From Melastoma dodecandrum (taxonomy: Eukaryota > Streptophyta > Magnoliopsida > Myrtales > Melastomataceae), in the NCBI GenBank assembly GCA_029817715.1, contig JARUPY010000606.1, positions 1,426,001-1,490,000 of the forward strand: 64,000 bases of DNA, given 5' to 3'. A program made the position numbers and the translations under genes. Under the pieces are notes generated by a model. That model saw nothing but the letters and a program-made list of their open reading frames with translations, was not told where the DNA came from and made no database searches. This document shows, piece by piece, positions 22,341 to 33,283 of this stretch (the stretch's first letter is position 1; each line of letters starts with the position of its first letter).

Positions 22341-24997
22341 ATGAACTTCTTCAGGAAGAAGACCTCTCCCAAAGGTTGCCCTTTCTGGTTTCTCCGGGTT
22401 TCTTCGCCTTGTTGTCCCTCAACTTCTTTTATTTCTATTTGTGTGATTGATTTCCCCCTTCCCATCGTAATGTCCTCAGAGGCCCTCCGGTCCAGCAAGA
22501 GAGACATGGCCGTTGCCACTCGAGGTTATACTTGGATTCACTTTTATATTTTTGTTTTCGGTTTTATGAGAAATGTGCGTGATCTTCTTGTACCCTGAGG
22601 TCGTTAAGCTTAGGATCCGTGTTGGGCCTTTGTTTTTCTTTGATCCTCACTAGAATTTGGAAATCTGTATGATTTTACAGTTGATGATGAATAGGCCCTA
22701 CTCTCCTAGATTGGATTGATGCATCCTTTTAATTAGCTTTTTTTTTTTTGTTCCTTTGGTCTGTCTAAGTAGCCTGTCGTTGATTCGTTGCTTTTGTGGG
22801 TTCAGGGAAAAAGTGTTGAGTTTCCCTGAACCCACTTGCTCCTGATTGGTTTACTGGTGTAGCCGACCAACGCCACCTATCTGTGTTATTGTTGAGGCAG
22901 CCCTTATTCTTTGTTTCAGCCAAGTGATCTGCTTTTTTTCTGTGTAGGTATCGAGCGGGAGATCGCATCCCTGCAGCTGGAGGTAGGATAAAGCTCCTTG
23001 AGTTTTCCTAGGGCGTCGTGGTTCTTTTGCATCGGTTGGTTATCTGTGTGTTGCTGTCCTCAGGAGAAAAAATTGGTTGCTGAGATTAAGCAAACAGCTA
23101 AAACTGGGAATGAGGTAAAGTCCCGGATGAATTTGAGTTGCCAGCATGGCTAATGAGGAACTTGAGATTTAGAGCCTGCCAACTAGACACTAAAATCTTA
23201 CAAAATGGGCATCTTTACACAATATCTTGACACCAGGCAGCTACAAGAATCTTAGCTCGCCAGCTGGTTCGTCTACGACAACAAATAACTAATTTGCAGG
23301 GGAGTCGTGCCCAGATTCGAGGTGTAGCAACTCATACTCAGGTCAGCGACCCACCAGTCAACCTTCTGTAGAATGTTAGTGCTGAAGTCTCTTCTACCTG
23401 TTTCCCTGATCGACTTTTCCTCCGTTTCTTTTCTTCAGGCAATGTATGCTAGCACATCTATCTCGACAGGTATGAAGGGAGCCACCAAGGCCATGGTGGC
23501 TATGAACAAGGTAATCATTCTTGAGATCGATCTAGTAGATATATGATTAGAATTTGACATTGTTGCTCCAGGCCGGTGCATATTGACTTATTTCTTTTTT
23601 CAAAGACGTGTACATTACTTGCTGACTAATTTAGATCAGATAACTTTGTATGGTAATTTGTGTAGATTTTATCCATTAGTTTTGTAAACACCGGTTGTCA
23701 GTGTCCTTTGCTAGAAGAGCCTTTTATTTTTCTCACACTCATTGGCACTTTCTCATGCAGTTGTTTTGCTCTTGGTATAGGTTTTTTTTTGTTGATGCAT
23801 CTTGAGTTGGTTGAAGTAACTTCCATTTTATGTACTTCTCTCAGCAAATCGCTCCGGCTAAACAAGCCAAAATGATCAAGGAATTTCAGAAGCAGTCGGC
23901 TCAAATGGATATGACGGTAATGGTTCTAGAACAATGTAATATTATCTCATTTCTTCCAAAGTGCTAAGTGATAAGGAAAAGGTGATTTAAGGATATGAAC
24001 ATGGTATTATATTGTTAATATTGTTAAAGCATTTTAATTGCTTTTGTGTGACTACATTTTATAAATATTGAACTTCTCGTAGATGCGTATACTCAGGTGT
24101 TCGTAAGAATTATTAATGTGTGATGCATCAATTGGGTTTTGCTGCAGTTTGATCACTTGTTTAAAGTCCAGTGTATTTATCTTGTGGGAAATATCTTGAT
24201 GTAGTCACATTGCTCTTGCATTAGATCGAGATGATGTCAGAAGCCATCGATGAAACACTGGACAAGGACGAAGCTGAAGAAGAGACCGAGGAGCTCACCA
24301 ACCAGGTGATTTATTTCGTTGGTTTCTCAGTCTTCACCTGTTTTCTGTCGACAGAAGAACCTAATTTGCTTTCCCTACTTGAGCAGGTGCTTGATGAAAT
24401 TGGCGTCGGTGTTGCATCTCAGGTTTGTATCTAGGGTCATCTAAAATTATAATTTGTTTATTTTGTTATAGAAACATTATAACTTTGTATTTGGATGTTA
24501 CCAGCTATCTTCAGCTCCAAAAGGCCGAATTGCGGCCAAGAAAGTTGAAAGCGCAGTCCCCAGGTTAGCATACGGAAGTACATTTACCAGATAGAGATTA
24601 CAGGAATAACAGTGATCATTTAGTTTATATGCAGCTTTCATTTGGATTTGCAATTTCTCTTTGCATGTCGATGTACAATGAGTCGCTTCGTTTCTCCAAT
24701 GAGTAAATTTTATAAATTACTCCTCTGGAGTGCAGACCTTTCGCCTGGTTGATTGATCCCAACTAATTCTACGCATCAGTTCTGCTATGCAAGACCAAAA
24801 TTTTCTCTGCTCTTTCCCTTTTATTTTCTGCATAGAAGCCAACAACCCTTTTTTCTTCAAGCACTGCTTTATCTTTGACGAAGAGTTTTGCCGTCTGAAA
24901 CTTACCGGAACATCGACACAATATTTTAAAATGCAGTTCTGATTCAGCGGACGTTGAGGACCTTGGAAGGAGATTGGCATCTCTTCGGCGCATTTAA
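22341..24997 (+). CDS. VPS2.2: ESCRT-III subunit VPS2.2 / CHMP2-like (11 exons, 216 aa)
   Basis: Exons: 22341-22374, 22480-22524, 22948-22982, 23064-23114, 23237-23341, 23439-23510, 23845-23916, 24225-24305, 24387-24422, 24505-24563, 24937-24997. Introns are GT-AG and the CDS is 651 nt including TAA. The product starts MNFFRKKTSPKEALRSSKRD and is alpha-helical and basic in the first half (GIEREIASLQLEEKKLVAEI, then ILARQLVRLRQQITNLQGSR). The second half is acidic (DETLDKDEAEEETEELTNQV), the Snf7-family charge pattern. It ends LGRRLASLRRI, a MIT-interacting motif that recruits the VPS4 ATPase. Compared with what I recall of the Arabidopsis paralogues it fits VPS2.2 better than VPS2.1 (for instance ASTSIS.GMKGATKAM). 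ESCRT-III subunits polymerise on endosomal membranes to cut vesicles into multivesicular bodies. The length is usual for the family. Confidence 0.95.
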
Positions 24998-25264
24998 TAT
25001 GAAAGGGGGATCGGTCGTACAAATTTGTGATCCTTGTAAATCCAGACTGCCGAGTTCCGAGTGCTTCTGTTGTAACTTTTGTTATATTTTGCAGCACATT
25101 TCAAATTCAGACTGATCAAACAAAAGATATCAATAGCTTTATGATCTATAGGTGTGATGTAGCATGCATGCTCTGAACTTCACTTGCAATATGGTACTTG
25201 TATTTGGATCTCTTCATTACATAAGTAAGACACTTTGCATTAGCCAGTCTTAGCTTTTCAAGAC

Positions 25265-25666
25265 CTAAATCATGCCTGTGGAGGTCCTAAGAATGGCATC
25301 GGTGGGATCTGGAGAGAAGGGAAGGGGAGGTGGTAACTGAGGGAGGGGAGGCAGGATCGGAATACGATAAAGGGGAGGCAGGATCAGAATCCGATAAAGA
25401 GGAGGCAGTGGAAACACATAGGGCATCCTGGGAGGAAACAGCTTGTCCGGCAAAGGGAACGTGCCGGATGTCGGCGGCGGAAACAGAAGATTCGGCATGG
25501 GAGGCAGGAGGAACTTCATGTCCCCAAGCTTCTGTTCTGCATTTTCTTTCTCCTTGCTGAGACCAGTAGTTGTTGCTTCTGGTTGTTCATGGAGAACATT
25601 CTTTTGCATCATCACGAGCACGAGGACAAACACAGCCCCAGGTAGGAAGAAAGAGAGCTTGGCCAT
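25265..25666 (-). CDS. Small secreted proline-rich protein, unknown function (133 aa)
   Basis: A single open frame. It could open at 25780, but a TATA box (TATAAAT, 25742-25736) lies downstream of that ATG. I therefore take the ATG at 25666-25664, about 40 nt after the expected transcription start. The protein starts MAKLSFFLPGAVFVLVLVMM, a good signal peptide. It continues with a polar charged stretch (SKEKENAEQKLGD). From about residue 50 it is rich in P, L and F: PPMPNLLFPPP, MPYVFPLPP, then a duplicated LPPLYRI unit and PPLPQLPPPLPF. It resembles cell-wall hydroxyproline-rich or PRP-type small proteins but I recognise no named family. It is tail-to-tail with VPS2.2, 267 bp apart. Confidence 0.6.
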   Translation of the reverse strand: MAKLSFFLPGAVFVLVLVMMQKNVLHEQPEATTTGLSKEKENAEQKLGDMKFLLPPMPNLLFPPPTSGTFPLPDKLFPPRMPYVFPLPPLYRILILPPLYRIPILPPLPQLPPPLPFSPDPTDAILRTSTGMI

Positions 25667-25735
25667 GGAGGAAGATGCTGGGGTTGAGGGGGAAATTCCT
25701 GTGACTGCAGAAGCAAAGCAAAAGACGCCCGTTCC

Positions 25736-25742
25736 ATTTATA
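25736..25742 (-). promoter_or_regulatory. TATA box of the proline-rich gene
   Basis: TATAAAT on the minus strand, 70 bp upstream of the chosen ATG at 25666. It supports the shorter protein start over the ATG at 25780. Confidence 0.6.
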
Positions 25743-27007
25743 CCCAGAAGCTTGTGAATTTTCTTTAAGTAATGTGCCATGGGGTCTTAAATCTCTTCGA
25801 TTCATCCATCCTTTCCATCCGGGTCCAAGTCTTCCCGTCCATTTGGCCTTTATGAGGCTCAAACCTAAGATGGACGGCATGCAGTTTAATGGAGTTAATG
25901 CTTTTGCTTGGTGAAGCAGATTTTGGAATGTTAATCAGGAGATGCAATAATAAAAGACAAGCCCCATTTTCTAACCGAGCACAAAAATGTTTACAGGTTT
26001 TACAAAAGCCTAACTTGTTGCCAATTCTGAAACCACAAAATTCTGATTAGCAAGAACTCCCCTGCATTATTAACTCACTGAGAGGGCATAAAACAGATGA
26101 TCCGCAGAACACCCCTTCAACCCGGCAACTTCTCATGAGTTGCATCGCGCGCATAAAAACCTGCTCTCTCTGGTTATATCCGCTTGGAACCGTAGTATGG
26201 GATCGATATCTCGAAGTTGGTCAATCGTTTGGCAATTCGGATGGTAGATCTTTTTTCTTTAGTTTTGTCAGGCAGTTTTCAAGCATGTGGGCACTTTCGT
26301 GAGGTGCCCTGAGACCTTGAAAAAATTTCAACCATTGTGATAAAATTGTTACGTACGTCTTCCTTAACCAGATGACAGAGGCCGTCTCCTAACTTTCTTA
26401 CAGGACAAATGGGGGTTTAAAGATAGAGGTTGGTTTCTTCTTAGTCATATATCTTTTATTTTCATCGACGGCCGCCCTTGCCCAGAAAAAGAGATGGACA
26501 ACTCAATCAATTTGCGGGACGTCTTGGTAAAAGTGTTGCGAAACTTGCGGGACGTCTTGATGAAAGTTTCGCCCTTACCCAAGACGTCCCCCCTTTCGCC
26601 CTCGTCCATTCCTCGCACTCCTTTGCACACCATCCATGCACTCCTCTGCACACCATTCCCACACTCCTCAACACATTATCTTTGCACCTCCCAACTTATT
26701 TGGCTACATCCCTACTAGTCATTCTGCCTGTACTCCTCCCCTTCAGCCCTCTTTCTTCTTCCATTTGGTGTCCCTGATATGATTTTTGAGGTTTATTTCT
26801 AACTTGTTAATGCATTTGACTATTGGATGCCACCAGCATGCTTACATCAATATTTTGTTGCTTGCTCTATTACTTGTTTAAGGATATGTTATTTCAGGTT
26901 GGCATTCACTATGCAAGTTTATAAAAATGTATCAACACTGGAAAGGATATGACAATATTAGCAATTATTCACTTTGAAACCGATTAAGATAATTACATTG
27001 AAAAAGG

Positions 27008-27375
27008 TGTGAACTAGGCTTGACACGTTGGTGCCACGTATTATTTCATTAGTACTTACGACTGTCAGATGATAAATGTGATGTAATGTTTAAAGTTGAG
27101 GATATATGATGACATTTTTTAAGTATATGATATATTAGAAAAATGACGACAAGTTCATGATATATTTGATAATTTAACCCAGAACTTTTTATCATCGTTA
27201 AATAGAGAAACGAAGTTAGTGTCACGTTGGTGTAACGTAATACTTCGTTAGTATTTTGACTGATGAAGGATAAACGTGATATAACATCTAAAGTTGTGGA
27301 TATATGATGATATTTTTTAAGTATAGGATAGATTCGAAAAATGTCACTAAGTTCAAGATATATTTGATAATTTGA
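27008..27375. repeat. Tandem pair of diverged units of about 185 bp
   Basis: The segments at about 27008-27180 and 27190-27375 share the order CACGTTGG, TATTTCATTAGTA/TACTTCGTTAGTA, GGATATATGATGA, TTTTTTAAGTATA, AAAAATG(A/T), TTCA(T/A)GATATATTTGATAATTT. Similarity is clear but not close. A related unit is at 17.0-17.2 kb. Confidence 0.65.
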
Positions 27376-29279
27376 TCTTTTTTATTAAATTAAAAATTAA
27401 TAAATAAAACTTGGGAAAACATTAATCTAGATCGAGAGGTGTTCCGGATGATATCTTTTTGTTGTTGGATTAAGAATTTGTAAAATATACATCCTTGATA
27501 ATTTAAAAATTAACGAAATATTTAATGAAATTTTAAAATTACAATTTTAGCACGTTAAATATTAAAATATATGCTATTTTTATATAAAATTGAAAATTTT
27601 CAAGAATATCATTGGGACATTTGCGGCTGGACTCTTTTATTATCAACATAAATACTTTCTTTTATTTATATTTTATAGAATAGGCAAAAAAAAATTCCAG
27701 CACTTTATCACAAGTATTAATATTTGAATTTAATAATCACATTTTTTTTTTTATAATTTTGAAAAAGTGAAAGCACTTATGCGAATTGTTTATATCTAGA
27801 GCATAAAAGTATAAATGAGGAAATATGTTATTTTAAGTCTTTGCCTAATTAATACGATATGAAGAAATCTAATTCATTACTAGGATCATATTTTGCTAAT
27901 GCTAACTGTATGAAATATATATAAATATTTTGGAAGGTGATCCCTCACTTGAGCTTCCGTTGTATGTATGTTGTTTGCAATTCCGTCCATTGACACCATG
28001 AGCGCACATCATTGTGTTAATCATTTGAATTCTATCGACCCATTGTTTCTTATCCTTGGTTCGTGTTATTGAATTCTAACCTTCGGCACGTATTATTTTT
28101 TTTCGTATAATCTTGAAACGTATTATTCCTTGTTTTGCATGAAAGACACGACATAAAACACGGATTTATCGATGGAATTAACGCTCAAATTAATCACTCT
28201 GAAAAATTTTTCGACAAATTCATTATTTCTAATTAAACTCTTTATCTTTTATACTCTTTCCTTTTCCCCCCTGTATTCTTTGTTTTGCATAAAACCGTGG
28301 CCAAGGGCTTGGAACGAATGCGATTGACATGGACCAACATAAATTTCACGAGCTCTCCTCCGACATCACGGATGATCAACATCAGTGGGCTCTCAACATC
28401 CCGCGAGTATTATAATCTTACTTAAATTAGTTTTAATTATTAGATTTGATTAAATTTAAACTTTTTCGTTTCATTTGATTTTAGAAATTCGACAAGGCGA
28501 ACTTCGAAGACTCAGCTTACCAGGGAGGTGCCCTTGAAGATGGTGCTCAAGACTGATGGCGCACGGGAGACCTCGTAGAGGAAATGCTTCACTAAAATGG
28601 CCCCAACCGATGATGTCCTTCCGTATAGTCATCTCAGCCGGATCAAAGGTACAAACGGGAGGTGTGGGCTCCCAAACAATTCCTATCCATTTGTAACGGA
28701 CGGTGAGCTCAAATGTATAGGCCCAATTCACCACCTTGCTGGTATGTTAATCAACAAACATGAGTTTGGGCCCAAAAGACCGAATTGTCCAACACCCGTA
28801 AAATAGTGTAAGTTTTGAATCCCCAAATCGGGTTCAACGCTTGTAAACATAAACATACTTTCTTTGGAGCAAATGTCGCATTTTCGCTTACGAATGTAAG
28901 ATTTAATAATTCTAATAACCCGAACCAACCTGTTTTCCAGACTTAAGATTTTTGAAAAAATTAAGTCATCGCCAACTATTTATTAGTTTACATAGGTCAA
29001 CTAATAATAAATTTTTTACGTACCCAAGAATGAGGGGAAGGTAACAGGAGCCGCTCTCCCGATCTTCCCAAAATTTTCCAGATGAGGTGACTTGCAGTCC
29101 GTTCGTCGCCTTCAATTCCTTCACAGGAAGTTGAAGACGACTCAGCCAGACCCCAACAGACTCGACTAGAAATCAAGAAAGTGTTTACCCAGGTCTCTTC
29201 GGCGGTAGCATCTCGACGTCCAGATAAGACGTTGATAAAAGAAAGTCGGAGGCAGCGGACTTTGAATCACCGTATCGTC

Positions 29280-29570
29280 CGAATAGCTATTACGCGTCAT
29301 GGGAAGGGTACGCTTACAATGAGTTTAAAAAGTTATTAAGCAAAGGAAGGTGGAACCCGTAGCTAAATGTAAACTCGACAAGTATGACATTTTTATCGAG
29401 GAGTGTCTCGTTGGCAATGCATTTTATGAACTTCATTTTTTTTAAAACTATATTGTGAGAAAGTAGTGTCTCGTGATTTCAAGGACCGGAAAGTCATCAA
29501 CTCCACAGGCCAAGGGGTGGGCGATCAGGGACGTTTCCGCATGACCAATGCCCCGCCAGCACGTTGATTT
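29280..29570 (+). pseudogene. Possible hAT transposase C-terminal remnant
   Basis: One frame reads YNEFKKLLSKGRWNP. After a frame change, VEPVAKCKLDKYDIFIEE follows, and later RKVINSTGQGVGDQGR. These weakly recall the SELDKYL and FSTGGRVLDQYR blocks of hAT transposase dimerisation domains. The match is by eye and weak; it could be chance. Confidence 0.22.
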
Positions 29571-29984
29571 TTGAGGAAATTACTTATTTCTTCAATCCGA
29601 CGGATGAACGAATAATAAAAACTCTTTCAATTTCGGTCATTGGCGGAAGAAGATTTACGTCGGAGACCATCCATAATACCTTTTTGGATTCACCCGAATT
29701 CAATACCAGTTTGGCAATTGATTTGTGTATAGTTTTAATTAACTTAACACCAAGTCTTAAAACAAAGACGCTTTTTCCCTTCTTTCTTTAAACACATAAA
29801 ATTACTAAATTAATTAATTTGTTAAAAGATGGAGTAAACATTTCGTGTAGGGCGGCATTTCATCCGGACCCAAGATGCCATTATCCCAAAAACATCACAT
29901 CCAGCCAAATAAATCACTGGGACAAGACCAGAACCAAGACAAGTACTCCAACCAGAACATAACACTTGGAAAGAGAGAGAGAGA

Positions 29985-32900
29985 ATGAGTCCCTTCCCCT
30001 TCCTACCCTTAATTACAACAACCTTATCCTTCCTTACTTTCTTCTGTCATCGGGACACTCTGTTTGCGGCCGCCGCGGGTCGACGCTACTCCCAAGTATC
30101 CAATCCACATGGAGGGAAGCGGGAATCAGTGATTGGTTGGGGATACAGACTTGGGTCAGTCTCCGTTGACTCTTCCCGCGCCAAACTTGTTGCTGACCTT
30201 CATCTCATCAACAGGACCTCCATTTTCGGACCAGACATTGGTCACCTCCTTCTCACTGCTAGGTAAGAAGAAAAAAAAGGAATTTGCGACTCATCTGTTC
30301 GTCCAAGTCCAAGATGAGCTGGTCGACCGTGTTATGCTTGGGGTTTTTTGCCATCGATTTCTTGGCGTTGGTCTTGTTCGGCTATCTGGGGTTGTTGATT
30401 TTTCTGGGTTCTGCTCACCAGTTTCATAAGGATGAATCGTTGCTAGATGATGCTATGCTTGGGTTGTCGTTTGTGATTGGTTTCGCATCGCTGGTGTTTT
30501 TCGGCGAACCGGGTTTGTTGATTGTTTCTGTGTTCCGTCGACAGTTTTCAAACAAGCAGACACCTACAAGTCAAGATAACTGATGCGGATTCCTCGAGAT
30601 GGGAGGTTCCCGAGGAATTCATACCCCGCGAGGTTTGGTCGCCGAACGATCCGTCGATGTTGGGATTGCAGCAGAATATCCCAGAGGATCTCTCGCTCTC
30701 AGATCAAGCGTCCGACCTTGTTGTCACCCTCTACAATACTACCCCCTTTGGTTTCTCCATCCACCGAAGTTCCTCGGGGGAAGTCCTATTCGACACGAGG
30801 CCTCAGGGGCCAAGTTCCAGCACATTCCTCGTCTTCAAGGATCAGTACATCCAACTTTCCTCATCGCTTCCTGGGGACCGGTCCTCGATTTATGGCTTGG
30901 GGGAGCACACGAAGAAGTCCTTCCGACTGGAACGAAATCAGACATTAACAATGTGGAATGCCGACATTGCGAGTGCCACCCTCGATGTTAATCTCTATGG
31001 GTCTCACCCCTTTTATGTGGACATTAGGGACGCTTCTGCGGATGGTAAAATCGCAGCAGGTGCTACTCATGGTGTTTTGTTACTCAACAGTAACGGTATG
31101 GACATAGTATACACGGGAGACCGGATTACATACAAGGTCATCGGAGGGATTCTTGATTTGTACTTCTTCCCTGGACCGTCGCCTGAGTCTTTGATGGAGC
31201 AATACACTGAGCTCATCGGTCGGCCGATGCCCATGCCGTACTGGTCCTTCGGTACGTAAAACATCAGGATTTTCTTACTGCTCCTTGCCGCATGTTAGAA
31301 GGTCAGCTGAGAATACAAGTTTCACGGGCCCATTTCCCTTGTTTGTAGGATTCCATCAATGCCGTTATGGCTACAAGAATGTTTACGACCTCGAGAGCGT
31401 CGTGGCGAACTATGCAAAAGCCAGAATTCCACTGGAAGTCATGTGGACGGACATTGACTATATGGATGCTTATAAGGATTTCACGCTTGATCCAATCAAC
31501 TTTCCGGCTGACAAAATGAGGACCTTTGTCGATAACCTTCACCAGAATGGCCAGAAGTACGTCCTCATTCTGGATCCAGGTGAGCTCACTAGAACATGAA
31601 AACAGATCCTCGAAACTGTGCTGCAAGCGGAATCTGATTCCTGACATGATCTATTTCGCAGGCATTAGCATAAATGAGACTTACGGAACTTACATTAGAG
31701 GAATGAAAGCGGACGTGTTCATCAAACGCAAGGGCAAGCCTTACCAAGGTGACGTCTGGCCCGGGCCCGTTTACTTCCCGGACTTTCTGAACCCGTCGAC
31801 TGAGAGCTTCTGGGGGGGCGAGATAAAGTTATTCCACGATGTTCTTCCTTTTGATGGCTTATGGCTTGATATGAACGAGATATCCAACTTCATTACATCT
31901 GATCCTTTGAACTCCACCCTCGACAGACCTCCTTACAAAATCAACAACGCAGGAGTTCGCCGGCCAATTAATAATAAAACCATCCCGGCAACATCGGTTC
32001 ATTTTGGTACCATCACAGACTACAATGCCCATAACCTGTATGGTCTCTCGGAAGCCCGGGCAACTAACCTGGCCTTGGTCAGTACGATCGGTAAGAGGCC
32101 TTTCATTCTTTCAAGATCGACGTTTGTCAGCTCTGGAAAGCACACAGCACACTGGACAGGCGATAATGCTGCAACGTGGAATGACCTTGCATACTCGGTT
32201 ACCGCTATCTTGAATTTCGGGCTGTTTGCCATTCCCATGGTGGGAGCTGACATATGCGGTTTCTCTGGGAACACCACCGAAGAGCTATGCCGCAGATGGA
32301 TCGAGGTAATCTTTTCGGATCGTGGTTCGGCATCAAAACTTAAATTTCTTTAAAAGTTGGGCTGGGATAATGAATTTGGGCATCCATCACTGCAGTTGGG
32401 AGCATTTTATCCCTTCGCAAGAGACCACTCGGATAAAGGCAGCAAACGGCAAGAGCTTTATCTATGGGACTCAGTTGCCTCTTCAGCTCGGAAGGTGCTT
32501 GGTCTCCGTTACCGACTCCTACCTTACTTCTACACACTGATGTTTCAGGCACACACAAGAGGGACTCCCATTGCCCGGCCGCTTTTCTTCTCTTTCCCTG
32601 GTGACCGCAACACTTATGGGATTGACTCCCAGTTTCTTATTGGCAAAGATGTTTTAGTATCCCCTGTACTGACTGAGGGTGCGGTAACCACACATGCGTA
32701 CTTCCCAGCCGGAAACTGGTTTGACCTCTTCAATTACTCAAGCGTGATCTCCTCCACCGAAGGAATGTTTGCCACACTTCCTGCACCAGCAGATCATGGC
32801 AATGTGCACGTGAAAGATGGGAACATATTGGCCATGCAAGGAGAAGCGATGACAACGGACGCCGCACGGAAGACACCTTTTAACCTGCTGGTAGCGGTTG

Positions 32901-33283
32901 ATGGAAGCGGAAACAGTTACGGGGAAGTGTTTGTTGACGATGGTGAAAGCGTCACGATGGGGCAAGAGGGCGGTAACTGGAGCCTGGTGAAGTTTTACAG
33001 TGACAAAACAGGGGATGGCCTCTACATCAGATCATACGTTGTCAATGGACGGTTTGCCACGAGCCAGAAGTGGGTCATTGACAAGGTGACGATTCTGGGA
33101 TTGAAGAAGGGAATTCACGTGGAAGGATGTCAACATCATAGCAAAAGGGGATCCGAGTTGACTGGAAATCCTGTCGAGGTAGCATCATCCTCAAACAACA
33201 GCGGAGAGTTTACTGTTGTCGAGCTTGCCAATTTCACAATCCCATTAGGCAAGGACTTCGAGTTGGTGGTCAAACTCGCGTAG
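29985..33283 (+). CDS. Alpha-glucosidase, glycoside hydrolase family 31 (5 exons, 915 aa)
   Basis: Exons: 29985-30262, 30545-31251, 31349-31579, 31662-32305, 32396-33283. Introns are GT-AG and the total is 2748 nt including TAG, a clean frame. The order follows plant acid alpha-glucosidases such as Arabidopsis At5g11720. There is a hydrophobic N-terminal signal region, a beta-sandwich ([17 protein letters not shown], then [15 protein letters not shown]), and the catalytic barrel from [15 protein letters not shown]. The nucleophile is D475 in DGLWLDMNE and the acid/base is D573 in HWTGDN. The C-terminal sandwiches include PLFFSFPGD and FVDDGES. It should release glucose from the non-reducing ends of alpha-glucans or glycans in the wall, vacuole or secretory path. 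XYL1-type alpha-xylosidase is the main alternative within GH31. NXT/NXS glycosylation sites are numerous. Intron 1 contains a tandem duplication reaching its 3' splice site. Confidence 0.95.
30329..30545 (+). repeat. Diverged tandem duplication inside alpha-glucosidase intron 1
   Basis: About 30329-30430 and about 30448-30550 are related: ATGCTTGGG(G)TT, then TCTTGTTCGG/GTTTTTCGGCG, then GGGTTTGTTGATT and TTCTG, each ending in a CAG followed by TTT. The second copy supplies the real acceptor (AG at 30543-30544). The first copy has a similar CACCAG at 30421. The intron frame 30284-30583 is therefore not a separate protein. Confidence 0.65.

Larger units (their letters stand above)
25781..29984. 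other. AT-rich intergenic stretch with repeats
   Basis: No intact gene is recognised. Visible are an inverted/tandem GGGACGTCTTG motif at 26515-26590, a short duplicated CACACCATCC/CACACCATTCC tract at about 26625-26665, a tandem pair of about 185-bp units at 27.0-27.4 kb, and a possible hAT transposase scrap at 29.28-29.57 kb. The frames at 26478-26777 and 28471-28734 look non-coding. Confidence 0.55.

Noticed and set aside
25667..25780. Longer start for the proline-rich protein (ATG at 25780)
   Set aside because: It lies upstream of the TATA box at 25742-25736, and the extension hides the signal peptide that begins at 25666.
28471..28734. 87-codon minus-strand frame
   Set aside because: Composition and sequence resemble no family and the flanks are AT-rich non-coding DNA.
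30284..30583. Hydrophobic 99-codon frame [20 protein letters not shown] as a small membrane protein gene
   Set aside because: It falls in alpha-glucosidase intron 1. Splicing it out gives the exact homologous junction.
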